Assembly: GCA_003525525.1 (NCBI GenBank)
Contig: DQED01000259.1
Coordinates: forward strand, 1-12,784
Source of the DNA: Desulfovibrio sp.
GTDB taxonomy: Bacteria; Desulfobacterota; Desulfovibrionia; Desulfovibrionales; Desulfovibrionaceae
Length of the DNA: 12,784 nucleotides
Reading direction: 5' to 3'
The stretch's first letter is position 1; each line of letters begins with the position of its first letter. Both the position numbers and the translations under genes were made by a program. The notes beneath the pieces are model-generated. The model had not been told where the DNA came from, ran no database searches, and saw only the letters and a list, made by a program, of their open reading frames with translations. Below, in pieces: positions 1-7,111 of this stretch.

Positions 1-11
1 GCCTCCGGCGG

Positions 12-36
12 CCGGGAGGGGATGATCCCCTCCCGG
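12..36. repeat. GC-rich hairpin repeat, copy A, downstream of wrbA
   Basis: An inverted repeat with 11-nt arms (12-22 and 26-36) around the 3-nt centre TGA. It lies 45 bp beyond the wrbA stop codon, so it could end wrbA transcription, but no T-run follows the stem on either strand. Read on the minus strand, the hairpin is preceded by GGGT and followed directly by CGCCGGAGGC. The same arrangement occurs at 9976-10013, so this is one copy of a dispersed intergenic repeat. The terminator role is an inference; the inverted repeat is directly visible. Confidence 0.6.
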
Positions 37-80
37 ACCCTCCCCGAAGGGAGATGCGCCGGGTGTCGCGAAAGGGCGGG

Positions 81-692
81 CTAGCCGCTAAGTTTTTTGG
101 TGATCTCGGCGATGTGGCGGCCCTGGAAGCGCGCGCCTTCGAGTTCCGTTTCGGTCGGCATGCGCGACCCGTCGTCGCCGGCGATGGTGGTCGCGCCGTA
201 GGGCGTGCCGCCGGTGATCTCGTCGATGCGCATCTGCGGAGCGTAGGCGTAGGGCAGGCCGATCACGATCATGCCCTGGTGCAGCAGGGTTTGGATGAAG
301 GACATGAGCGTGGTTTCCTGGCCGCCGTGCTGGGTGGCCGTGGAACAGAACACGCCGCCGGGCTTGCCGACGAGGCCCCCGCGCAGCCAGATCTGGCCGG
401 TGGCGTCCAGGAACTGGCGCATCTGGCCGCACATGTTGCCGAAGCGGGTCGGCGTGCCGAAAATGACGGCGTCGGCGTGCTCGAGCTCCTCCAGGGTGCA
501 CACCGGCACCGTGGACAGGGTCTTTTGCGCCTCGGTCGCATGCATTTTTTCGAGGATATCGTCCGTGAGCGTTTCCGGGACGCGGCGCAGCGTCGCGATC
601 ACGCCCGGCACCTGATGCACGCCTTCGGCCACGGCCTGGGCCATGGCGGCCACGTGGCCGTAGAGCGAATAATAGACGATCAGCACATTCAT
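81..692 (-). CDS. wrbA: NAD(P)H:quinone oxidoreductase, WrbA type (flavodoxin-like)
   Basis: A 203-residue soluble flavoprotein of the WrbA family, which uses FMN to reduce quinones by two electrons with NAD(P)H and so avoids semiquinone radicals. Directly visible are the N-terminal flavodoxin phosphate loop YYSLYGH (residues 7-13), the FMN-contact stretch GTPTRFGNMCGQMRQFLD (79-96), the STATQHGGQE segment (117-126) and the GGTPYGA loop (161-167), all in family order. Length matches the usual 198-205 residues. The frame is open upstream to an ATG at 728, but the ATG at 692 is preferred: the protein then begins MNVLIVYYS, as in homologues, and a GGAG lies 9 nt upstream. It is transcribed divergently from the ABC transporter gene across a region with a TTGCC/GGCAA cluster. 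In anaerobes such enzymes are usually linked to oxidative-stress handling; that role is inferred here. Confidence 0.95.
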   Translation of the reverse strand: MNVLIVYYSLYGHVAAMAQAVAEGVHQVPGVIATLRRVPETLTDDILEKMHATEAQKTLSTVPVCTLEELEHADAVIFGTPTRFGNMCGQMRQFLDATGQIWLRGGLVGKPGGVFCSTATQHGGQETTLMSFIQTLLHQGMIVIGLPYAYAPQMRIDEITGGTPYGATTIAGDDGSRMPTETELEGARFQGRHIAEITKKLSG

Positions 693-728
693 AAGCCCGT
701 GCTCCGGTAGAAGTTGGCGACACTTCAT

Positions 729-757
729 TTTCTACGCGCACCGTGGGCAAAGGGCAA
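729..757 (-). promoter_or_regulatory. Possible sigma-70-like promoter for wrbA
   Basis: On the minus strand TTGCCC (757-752) and TAGAAA (734-729) are separated by exactly 17 nt, each matching 4 of 6 bases of the -35 and -10 consensus. Transcription would start near 722, giving a leader of about 30 nt before the wrbA ATG at 692. The -35 hexamer coincides with one of the repeated GGGCAA words of the intergenic cluster. The match is modest and could be chance. Confidence 0.25.
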
Positions 758-799
758 GGGCATCCGCCTTGCCCGGCCGGGGGATTTGCCCTAAGGCAA
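745..799. promoter_or_regulatory. Cluster of TTGCC/GGCAA words (possible operator)
   Basis: Five copies of one short word lie within 55 bp of the divergent wrbA/ABC-transporter gap: GGGCAA at 745-750 and 752-757, TTGCCC at 769-774 and 786-791, and GGCAA at 795-799. They form two inverted repeats. One has 8-bp arms (752-759 with 767-774, GGGCAAGG/CCTTGCCC, 7-nt centre). The other has 5-bp arms (786-790 with 795-799, centre CTAA). The two TTGCCC words start 17 bp apart. The arrangement suggests a binding region for a dimeric regulator serving one or both divergent genes; no regulator can be named. Confidence 0.35.
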
Positions 800-892
800 C
801 ATGTGGGAGGAGCGCGCCTTGCGGGACAACACAAAGGGATCGCGGAACATTTCCCCTGGCTGTCGGGGCGGGTTCGCACCGGGGCGCGCGCC

Positions 893-3448
893 GTGTCCAC
901 GGCCGTAACCTGCATAAAGGCCGTGGCCGACGCCTACGGCCTGCCCTGCGACCCGGCCTCGCTCGCCGACCGCTTCGGCCTTTCCTCCGGCGGCGAGCCC
1001 GATGCCGACACCCTCCAGGCCATGGCCGCCTCCATAGGGCTTCGCGCCGAACCCGCCGTGATGGACGTGCGGCAGATGGCCGAGCATGGCCGCTTCCCGC
1101 TCATCGCCCGCCTGGCCAACGGCAACAGCGTGGTGGTGCTCGGCGTGCGCGAGGACGCGGAGGTCATGCACGTGCGCGTGGCCGATCCCCTGGCCGCGAC
1201 GTCCGGCTCCTTCGAGGTGGACGAGGAGGGCTTCGCGCGCAGCCATGCCGGCGAGGTGCTGCTTGCCGCGCCGCGGCTTTCCCGTTCGGGCCTGCGCGCC
1301 CTGGCCATGGTCGGCCGTCACCACGGCCTGCCCCTTTCCCACGAATCCCTGGCCCATGCGCACGGCTTCGACGCGGCCGAGCCCACGCCGGACGCGCTCG
1401 TGGCCATGGCCGCCAAGGAAGGGCTTACGGCCGAGGCGCGCACCCTGTCTCCGGACGACCTGCCCGCCCTTGGCGGCGCGTATCCGGTGCTCGCCGTGCG
1501 CGGCGACGGCGAGGTCGTGATCCTGGCCGGCTGCCGCCGGGGCGCAGCCGGGCTCGTGGTGGACGTGGTCGATCCCGTGCGCCTGCCTCCGGCGCGGGAG
1601 AGCCTGCCCCTGGCCGCGTTTTCCCGCGACTGGGACGGCCGGGCCATCCTGCTGCGCCGCGCCTACAAGCTGACCGACGTCAACCAGCCCTTCGGCATGC
1701 GCTGGTTCGTCCCGGAGATCCTGCGCCACCGCAAGGAATTCACCGACGCGGCCGTGGCCGCGGTCATGCTCTACGTGCTGGCGCTGGCCATGCCGATCTA
1801 TTTCCAGATCGTCATCGACAAGGTGCTCACCCACAAGGGGTTTTCCACCTTGCAGGTCTTAAGCTGCGGCATGCTCGTGGCCCTGGCCTTCGAGGCCGGG
1901 TTCACGTACCTGCGCGGCATTTTGGTGCTGCACGCCGCGGCGCGCATCGACATGCGCGTGGCCGGGCGCACGTTCGCCAAGCTCACCTCCCTGCCGCTTC
2001 GATTTTTCGGCCAAAGCCGCGTGGGCGTGCTCATCCAGCACATGCAGCAGGCGGACAAGATCCGGGAATTTTTAAGCGGCAAGCTCTTTTTCACGCTGCT
2101 CGACGGCATGGCGCTCGTCGTCTTCATCCCGGTCCTTTTTTTCTACAGCGTGCCGCTGACCTGTCTGGTCCTGGGCCTGAGTCTCGCGCTCGGCGTCTTT
2201 CTCGCGGTCATCGTGCCGCTGCTTCGCGGCAAGCTCCTCACGCTTTACAAGGCCGAGGGCGAGCGCCAGTCCTTCCTCGTCGAAACCATCCGGGGCATGG
2301 AGACGGTCAAGGCGCTTTCCCTCGAACCTTCGCGCCGGCGCGGCTTCGAGGACACGGCGGCCCGGGCCGTGTCCCTGCGCTTTTCCGTCGGGCGCATCGG
2401 CAACGCGGCCACGGCGGCGGTGGGATTTTTGGAAAAGGTCATGACGCTGTGCATCCCCTGGATCGGCGTCTACCTCGTCTTCGACGGCGGGCTGACGGTC
2501 GGCGCGCTCATCGCCTTCCAGATGCTGGCCGGGCGCGTCACCCAGCCCCTCGTGCAGATCGTGTCCCTGGTGCAGGAGTACCAGGAAAAGGGGTTGGCCG
2601 TGAAAATGCTGGCCGCGATCATGAACGAGCCGCCCGAGCGCGCCGGGTCGGGCGAAGGCGTGCGGCCGAAGCTTGCCGGCGAAATCGTCTTCGACGCCGT
2701 GACCTTCCGCTACGCGCCGGGCGGCGACGCCCCGGCCGCGCTGTCCGGCGTGACGGCGCGCTTTCCGGCCGGAAAGATGATCGGCGTGGCCGGGCGCAGC
2801 GGCTCGGGCAAATCCACGCTCGCCCGGCTCATCCAGGGGCTCTACGTCCCGACCGAGGGCAGCCTGCGCCTGGACGGCCACGACATGCGCGAGTGCGACA
2901 TGGCCCACGTGCGCCGGCAGATCGGGGTGGTGCTCCAGGACAGCTTCCTTTTCACCGGCACGGTGCGCGACAACATCGCCATGGCCCGGCCGGGCGCATC
3001 CATGGACGAGGTGGTCTGGGCGGCGCGGCTGTCCGGGGCCGAGGAGTTCATCCGCCGCCTGCCGCGCGGCTACGACACCGACCTCGAGGAAAACGGCTCC
3101 AACCTCTCCGGCGGCCAGCGCCAGCGGCTGGCCATCGCCCGGGCGCTTTTAACCAACCCGCGCGTCCTGATCCTGGACGAGGCCACCAGCGCGCTGGACG
3201 CGGAATCCGAGGCCATCGTGCAGGACAACATGGCGCGCATCGGCCGGGAGCGCACGACCATCGTCATCAGCCACCGCCTGTCCATGCTGGCCGGTGCGGA
3301 CGCCATCCTTGTGCTCGACGCGGGCCGCGTGGCCGATTATGGAACCCACGGCGAGCTGCTTGCGCGCTGCGCGGTCTACCGCGACCTCTGGAACAGCCAG
3401 AACCGGCACGTCCTGCGCGCGCCGGCGACAACGCATAAATTAACCTGA
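893..3448 (+). CDS. HlyB-like type I secretion ABC transporter with two degenerate C39 domains
   Basis: A fused permease/ATPase of about 851 residues, inner membrane, expected to drive export of an unfolded protein through a type I secretion channel. Two successive C39-peptidase-like domains come first (about 1-128 and 129-262). Both keep the family's Asp-Pro (D98-P99, D227-P228), but the catalytic Cys position is not Cys (Ser132 in the second) and the HxVVL-type His is replaced. They should therefore bind substrate rather than cleave it, like the HlyB C39-like domain. The membrane domain (about 267-590) contains the very HlyB-like PIYFQIVIDKVLTHKGFSTL. The ATPase has Walker A GRSGSGKST (634-642), signature LSGGQ (738-742), Walker B VLILDE (758-763) and the switch His (794). 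The start is uncertain: GTG at 743, 803 and 893 are all in frame. GTG 893 is chosen because the domain begins there and 803-892 has atypical codon use, although AAGG lies 6 nt before GTG 803. No adaptor or TolC gene is adjacent. Confidence 0.9.
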   Translation: MSTAVTCIKAVADAYGLPCDPASLADRFGLSSGGEPDADTLQAMAASIGLRAEPAVMDVRQMAEHGRFPLIARLANGNSVVVLGVREDAEVMHVRVADPLAATSGSFEVDEEGFARSHAGEVLLAAPRLSRSGLRALAMVGRHHGLPLSHESLAHAHGFDAAEPTPDALVAMAAKEGLTAEARTLSPDDLPALGGAYPVLAVRGDGEVVILAGCRRGAAGLVVDVVDPVRLPPARESLPLAAFSRDWDGRAILLRRAYKLTDVNQPFGMRWFVPEILRHRKEFTDAAVAAVMLYVLALAMPIYFQIVIDKVLTHKGFSTLQVLSCGMLVALAFEAGFTYLRGILVLHAAARIDMRVAGRTFAKLTSLPLRFFGQSRVGVLIQHMQQADKIREFLSGKLFFTLLDGMALVVFIPVLFFYSVPLTCLVLGLSLALGVFLAVIVPLLRGKLLTLYKAEGERQSFLVETIRGMETVKALSLEPSRRRGFEDTAARAVSLRFSVGRIGNAATAAVGFLEKVMTLCIPWIGVYLVFDGGLTVGALIAFQMLAGRVTQPLVQIVSLVQEYQEKGLAVKMLAAIMNEPPERAGSGEGVRPKLAGEIVFDAVTFRYAPGGDAPAALSGVTARFPAGKMIGVAGRSGSGKSTLARLIQGLYVPTEGSLRLDGHDMRECDMAHVRRQIGVVLQDSFLFTGTVRDNIAMARPGASMDEVVWAARLSGAEEFIRRLPRGYDTDLEENGSNLSGGQRQRLAIARALLTNPRVLILDEATSALDAESEAIVQDNMARIGRERTTIVISHRLSMLAGADAILVLDAGRVADYGTHGELLARCAVYRDLWNSQNRHVLRAPATTHKLT

Positions 3449-3479
3449 CCCCCCTTTGAAAGTTTCTGGGGGGAGGGGT

Positions 3480-3519
3480 GCGGGGAGGGACCCTCTTTTC
3501 AAAGAGGGTCCCTCCCCGC
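3480..3519. repeat. Perfect 19-bp inverted repeat between ABC transporter gene and trmFO
   Basis: The arms 3480-3498 and 3501-3519 are exact reverse complements with only TC between them, giving a very stable GC-rich hairpin 31 bp after the ABC transporter stop and 6 nt before the trmFO ribosome binding site. No T-run follows, so it is not a textbook terminator, but its place suggests a transcript end or an mRNA-stabilising structure. An alternative pairing is possible: CTTTGAAA at 3454-3461 can pair with TTTCAAAG at 3497-3504, which would disrupt the centre of the main stem. Confidence 0.7.
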
Positions 3520-3537
3520 ATCTTCGGAGTCTCCATC

Positions 3538-4848
3538 ATGTCCATAGCGATCATCGGCGGCGGATTGGCCGGGTGCGAGTGCTCGCTGGCGTTGGCCCGG
3601 GCGGGCGTTGCGTCCACCGTTTTCGAGTGCAAGCCGGCGCTCTATTCTCCGGCCCACGTGAGCCCGGGGCTGGCCGAGCTGGTCTGTTCCAATTCGCTGC
3701 GCTCCGACGAGCCGGTCACGGCCGTGGGCCTGCTCAAGGTCGAAATGGCGGCGCTCGGCAGCGCGGTCATCGCCGCGGCGCGGGAGACGGCCGTGCCCGC
3801 AGGCAAGGCGCTGGCCGTGGACCGCGAGCTTTTTTCCGCGGCCATGACGGCGCGCATCGAGGCCGAGCCGCTGGTTGCGCTCGTGCGCCGCGAAATCATG
3901 AGCCTGTCCGATCCGGCGCTGGCCGGGTTCGAGGCCGTGGTCGTTGCCGCCGGCCCCCTGGCGAGCGACCGGCTGGCGGCGAGTCTGAGCGAGGCCATCG
4001 GGGACGAGAGCCTGTATTTCTACGATGCCATCGCGCCCATCGTGACCACGGAGTCCGTGGACATGGAGCGCGCCTTCTGGGCTTCGCGCTGGCAGGAGGG
4101 GGAAGGGGATTACCTCAACTGCCCCCTGGACGAGGCGGAGTACAAGGCGTTTTTGGCGGCGCTGCTCGCGGCGCGCAAGGTCCCGAGCCGCGAGTTCGAA
4201 AAGGAACTGCATTTCGAGGGCTGCCTGCCCATCGAGGCCATGGCCGAGCGCGGCGAGCGCACGCTGACCTTCGGCCCCATGAAGCCCGTGGGGCTGACCG
4301 ACCCGAAAACGGGACGGCGGCCGTATGCGGTCGTGCAGTTGCGGCCGGAAAACGCGGCGCGCTCGACCATGAACCTCGTCGGTTTCCAGACCAAGCTGGC
4401 GTATGGCGAGCAGGAGCGGGTGTTTCGCCTGATCCCGGCGCTGCACGCGGCGGAATTTACGCGCCTGGGCAGCATCCACCGCAACACGTTCGTCAACGCG
4501 CCCAAGGTGCTCAGCGAGCGCCTGGAGCTCGTTGCCCGGCCGGGGACGTACCTTGCCGGCCAGATCACGGGCGTGGAGGGCTATGTGGAGTCCGCGGCCT
4601 GCGGCTTGTGGCTGGGCACGCAGCTTGGCGCGCGCATCGCCAAGGGCGTGGAGCTTGCGCCGCCCCCGCAGGTGACGGCGCTCGGCGCGCTGCTGGGTCA
4701 TTTGCGCACGCCGGCCAAGAAATTCCAGCCGAGCAACGTCAACTTCGGCCTGACGCCTCCCCTTGAGGAGCGCATGAAGAAGGCGAACCGGAAGATGGCC
4801 TACCCGGAGCGGGCGCGGAAGGCGTGGGAGGAGTGGGCGGCCGGCTGA
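3538..4848 (+). CDS. trmFO: Methylenetetrahydrofolate--tRNA (uracil-5-)-methyltransferase
   Basis: A cytosolic FAD enzyme that uses 5,10-methylenetetrahydrofolate and reduced pyridine nucleotide to methylate U54 in the T-loop of tRNAs; this is the folate-dependent alternative to TrmA. At 436 residues it has normal family length. The sequence shows the FAD-binding GGGLAG at residues 7-12 and the family signature GLAELVCSNSLRSDEP with Cys50, which lines up with the catalytic Cys53 of the Bacillus enzyme. It also has YFYDAIAPIV (160-169), a second conserved Cys229 in FEGCLPIEAM (equivalent to Cys226), and near the C-terminus KFQPSNVNFGLTPPL. The frame is open upstream to 3478, but ATG 3538 fits: it starts MSIAIIGGG and GGAG lies 8 nt upstream. 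It follows a strong hairpin, so it is probably transcribed on its own or with partial read-through from the ABC gene. Confidence 0.96.
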   Translation: MSIAIIGGGLAGCECSLALARAGVASTVFECKPALYSPAHVSPGLAELVCSNSLRSDEPVTAVGLLKVEMAALGSAVIAAARETAVPAGKALAVDRELFSAAMTARIEAEPLVALVRREIMSLSDPALAGFEAVVVAAGPLASDRLAASLSEAIGDESLYFYDAIAPIVTTESVDMERAFWASRWQEGEGDYLNCPLDEAEYKAFLAALLAARKVPSREFEKELHFEGCLPIEAMAERGERTLTFGPMKPVGLTDPKTGRRPYAVVQLRPENAARSTMNLVGFQTKLAYGEQERVFRLIPALHAAEFTRLGSIHRNTFVNAPKVLSERLELVARPGTYLAGQITGVEGYVESAACGLWLGTQLGARIAKGVELAPPPQVTALGALLGHLRTPAKKFQPSNVNFGLTPPLEERMKKANRKMAYPERARKAWEEWAAG

Positions 4849-5216
4849 AGCGGGCCTGCCCCACGCGGAAGCCGCCCGAATCCCTTTCTCGCCGCCGTCG
4901 TCATTGCCCCGTCTTTGCCAGAACAACATTTTCCTTCCCGTTGCGCCGCCGGCATTCGCGATGCCGGCGCGGCGGCGGGAGGTGTACGCGCCGCCGCTTG
5001 GCCTCGTGACGCGGGGCGCGCCATTTGTCCCACATAGGTATCGGCTGCCCGCGCCCGGACCCTGCCGGTTGTGCAGCAGTATTTCGAAACATGGCCATAT
5101 TTTACTGGTCGCAGGGGCGCGTTTTTGAGATGACGCATTGATGTTTCGCGCTGCATGCGCTCACAGGTGGGTCGCATTATTCCGGGAGCCACGAGTCATT
5201 AGGAGAACATGTCCTT
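4849..5216. other. Intergenic gap without a supported gene
   Basis: This is 368 bp between trmFO and the split membrane protein gene. Short open frames exist on both strands (for example 4904-5128 plus), but they have proline- and arginine-rich content without recognisable domains or good ribosome binding sites. The first part is GC-rich and contains the hairpin at 4947-4969. From about 5080 the composition becomes more AT-rich, marking the left edge of the low-GC block. I could not place a convincing promoter, although one for the downstream gene must lie here if that gene is expressed alone. Confidence 0.6.
4947..4969. terminator. Hairpin downstream of trmFO, possible terminator
   Basis: An inverted repeat with 9-bp arms, CGCCGGCAT (4947-4955) and ATGCCGGCG (4961-4969), around a 5-nt loop TCGCG. 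It begins 98 bp after the trmFO stop. There is no T-run after the stem, so a terminator role is only suggested by position. Confidence 0.35.
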
Positions 5217-5220
5217 ATGA
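5201..5220 (+). promoter_or_regulatory. Ribosome binding site with a three-codon ORF overlapping the start
   Basis: AGGAG (5201-5205) lies 11 nt before the ATG at 5217, longer than ideal. Between them an ATG at 5209 opens a tiny frame ATG TCC TTA TGA, whose stop overlaps the gene's start as ATGA. Further in-frame ATGs at 5235 and 5238, preceded by GGTGAG, are alternative starts. The arrangement may mean weak or coupled initiation, or simply that the real start is the later ATG. Confidence 0.4.
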
Positions 5221-5675
5221 AGAGATACGGTGAGATGATGACAGGGTTCAAGAGAAAGGCTGTCGTCAATGTGGTGCTGTGTCTGGCCTTCACGATGTTG
5301 CTCGGTGTCATTATCGATAATTCGACAGAGTTTTATGTCGATGACTATCAAAGTTTTTTTGTCCCAGGTTGCATGGAGATAGGGCGTTCGCTGGATGCCG
5401 GCGAATACCCTTTTATGAGTTCGTATTCATGGGCCGGCGGCGCGCTGGCTGGCGGTTATCCTTTTGCTGTCTTCAATGCTTCGCAACTCATGATAATATA
5501 TGGTTTGTATAAGCTCGGGTTGGATCCTGTGCCTTTTGCAAAGTATTATACGCTTACATATTTTTTCATACTTTGCCTTGGGATAGCGGTGCTTTCGGAA
5601 TGCTATCGCTTGTCTCTGGAAAGTAAAATTCTGGCGATCAGCATAGGGGCGATGAACTATTTTAGTCGGCCCTGA
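5217..5675 (+). pseudogene. 5' fragment of YfhO-like membrane protein gene, split by an IS
   Basis: The N-terminal part (about 149 codons to base 5664) of a polytopic inner-membrane protein. After that the frame enters the insertion sequence and stops at 5673-5675. One membrane segment is visible near the N-terminus (around VVLCLAFTMLLGVII). An acidic extracytoplasmic loop follows (EFYVDDYQSFFVPGC), then GGALAGGYPFAVFNASQ and another hydrophobic run (TLTYFFILCLGIAVL). An acidic motif in the first loop is typical of GT-C-type and YfhO-like proteins, which act on lipid-linked sugars or cell-envelope polymers. With the 3' fragment at 7131-9013 it makes one continuous frame of about 776 codons across the junction: AAC-TAT-TTT-A joined to TT-GTC reads NYFIV. 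AT-rich wobble positions differ sharply from trmFO, suggesting acquired DNA. A truncated product is unlikely to work. Confidence 0.85.
5658..5664 (+). repeat. Target-site duplication, left copy (TATTTTA)
   Basis: TATTTTA directly precedes the IS left end and recurs immediately after the right end at 7124-7130. Because bases around the junction are partly self-complementary, slightly longer IS ends (AGTCGG/CCGACT) would give a 5-bp duplication ATTTT instead. Every choice gives the same reconstructed gene. Confidence 0.8.
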
Positions 5676-5676
5676 A
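5665..5676 (+). repeat. IS terminal inverted repeat, left
   Basis: GTCGGCCCTGAA, which matches the reverse complement of the right end (GTCGGTCCTGAA) at 11 of 12 bases. A second CTGAAAATGC at 5691-5700 resembles the CTGAAAAATGC that continues the right repeat, so the left end looks expanded by about 19 bp relative to the right. Confidence 0.75.
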
Positions 5677-5796
5677 TTCCATCCATCACGCTGAAAATGC
5701 TTAACAAAAAGTCGTCAACGATGTATCGTCCTCAACCAGGAACTGCAGTGATTCCGCAGAAAACCGGTTGCACCTGAGCACTTTTGGGGGGCGGTC

Positions 5797-7095
5797 ATGA
5801 AGGCCAAATCGCGGGGAAATCGTCAGGCCAATTTCCTTTTTCCGGACCTTTTGGATCAGCTCAATCCCGCCCATCCCCTGCTCAAACTGGCCAAGCGCAT
5901 CCCTTGGCAGCGCTTCGAGGACGAATTCGCCGGGCTCTATAGCCAGGCCGGACGCCCAGCCAAGCCCATCCGGCTCATGGTCGGCCTGATGCTGCTCAAG
6001 CAGCTTGAGAACCTGAGTGACGAGCGGGTGGTCGAGGCCTGGGTGGCCAATCCCTACTTCCAGGCCTTTTGCGGCGAGACCCATTTCCAGTGGAAGTTTC
6101 CCTGCGATCCTTCGGACTTCGTCTATTTTCGCAAAAGGATCGGCGAAGAGGGAGCGCGCCTGATCTTTGAAGTCTCGGTGGCGCTGCACGGGGAGGCCGC
6201 CAAGGAAGCGGAAGTCACCGTCGATACCACGGTCCAGGAGAAAAACATCACCTTCCCCAACGACACGAAGCTCCTGACAAAAATCATCAAGAGATGCAGG
6301 AAAATCGCTGCCGACGAAGGCATCCGCCTGCGCCGTAGCTTCAAGCGGGAGTTGCCTGGCCTGCTGCTCCAGCGCTTCAAGAGCAACCGGACCATCAAAC
6401 GCATCCGGACGATGGCCGGAGTGCTCATCCGCGAACTGGAACGCAAGCTCCCGCGCGAGGCCCTGGCCCGACATGGGGAAACTCTTCAGCTTTTTCGAAG
6501 AGTTCACAAGCAGAAGCGGACGGACAAGAACAAGGTCTACAGCCTGCACGAGCCGGATGTGCTGTGCATCGGCAAGGGCAAGGAGCACAAGAAATACGAG
6601 TTCGGCCGCAAGGCTTCCCTGGTCGTGACCAAAACCACGGGTGTCATCGTCGGGGCGCTGTCCTTTACGGAAAACGTCTATGACGGCAATACGTTGCCCG
6701 ATGTCTTGGAGCAGGTCTGGCAGATCACCGAAACCTGTCCCCAGGTGGCCATCTGCGACCGGGGGTATCGGGGTCGAACACGGGTGGGCGACACGGAAAT
6801 TCTGACGCCGCGCCGACCGAAAAAGAGCGACACACCCTGCCAGCGACGCAACGCCAGGATGCGTTTCCGCAGGCGAGCCGCGATTGAACCGGTAATCGGG
6901 CATGTCAAACATGATCACCGCATGGCGAGGAATTTCCTGAAGGGAGTACTCGGTGACGCCATCAACCTGTTCATGGCCGCCGCTGCCTTCAACTTCAGGA
7001 AGTGGATGCGGAAGGCGGCGCAGTTTTTGGCCCTCATCTTGTCCTGCCTGTTGGACGGGACAAAGGGCGAAACTTCTCTCCAGGCCGTCGTCTGA
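5797..7095 (+). CDS. IS5-family DDE transposase
   Basis: A 432-residue transposase of the IS4/IS5 DDE superfamily that cuts and joins the IS ends. The N-terminal part (about 1-125) is the DUF772-type domain seen in IS5-like enzymes (HPLLKLAKRI, LMVGLMLLKQLENLSDE, ANPYFQAFCGE). The catalytic triad is visible as Asp143 in VDTTVQEKN, Asp321 in AICDRGYRG and Glu364 in RRAAIEPVIGHVKHDHRM. Between them is the SLHEPDVLCIGKGKEHKKYEFG segment region (249-270) typical of this group. No frameshift or internal stop is present, so the enzyme may be active. The start ATG 5797 follows a G-rich stretch (5786-5791), and the stop lies 28 bp before the right end. Similarity to IS1478-type elements is my impression; the exact subgroup needs a database comparison. 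Confidence 0.92.
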   Translation: MKAKSRGNRQANFLFPDLLDQLNPAHPLLKLAKRIPWQRFEDEFAGLYSQAGRPAKPIRLMVGLMLLKQLENLSDERVVEAWVANPYFQAFCGETHFQWKFPCDPSDFVYFRKRIGEEGARLIFEVSVALHGEAAKEAEVTVDTTVQEKNITFPNDTKLLTKIIKRCRKIAADEGIRLRRSFKRELPGLLLQRFKSNRTIKRIRTMAGVLIRELERKLPREALARHGETLQLFRRVHKQKRTDKNKVYSLHEPDVLCIGKGKEHKKYEFGRKASLVVTKTTGVIVGALSFTENVYDGNTLPDVLEQVWQITETCPQVAICDRGYRGRTRVGDTEILTPRRPKKSDTPCQRRNARMRFRRRAAIEPVIGHVKHDHRMARNFLKGVLGDAINLFMAAAAFNFRKWMRKAAQFLALILSCLLDGTKGETSLQAVV

Positions 7096-7111
7096 CGCCG
7101 GAAACGCATTT

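Noticed and set aside
861..890. GGTTCGCACC resembling a tRNA T-arm
   Set aside because: No acceptor or anticodon stem can be built around it; chance match in GC-rich sequence.
769..3438. An 889-codon frame overlapping the ABC transporter in another phase
   Set aside because: The translation is Arg/Ala/Gly/Pro-rich without motifs. The other frame has a full HlyB-like protein with Walker A, signature and Walker B motifs.
3499..4929. A 476-codon minus-strand frame opposite trmFO
   Set aside because: Shadow of trmFO due to high GC3; no recognisable domain and no ribosome binding site.
4904..5128. A 74-codon plus-strand frame in the trmFO downstream gap
   Set aside because: Pro/Arg-rich, crosses the GC-to-AT transition, with no motif and no convincing ribosome binding site.
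5701..6918. A 405-codon minus-strand frame opposite the transposase
   Set aside because: The plus strand encodes a complete DDE transposase with its catalytic triad; the antisense product has no support.
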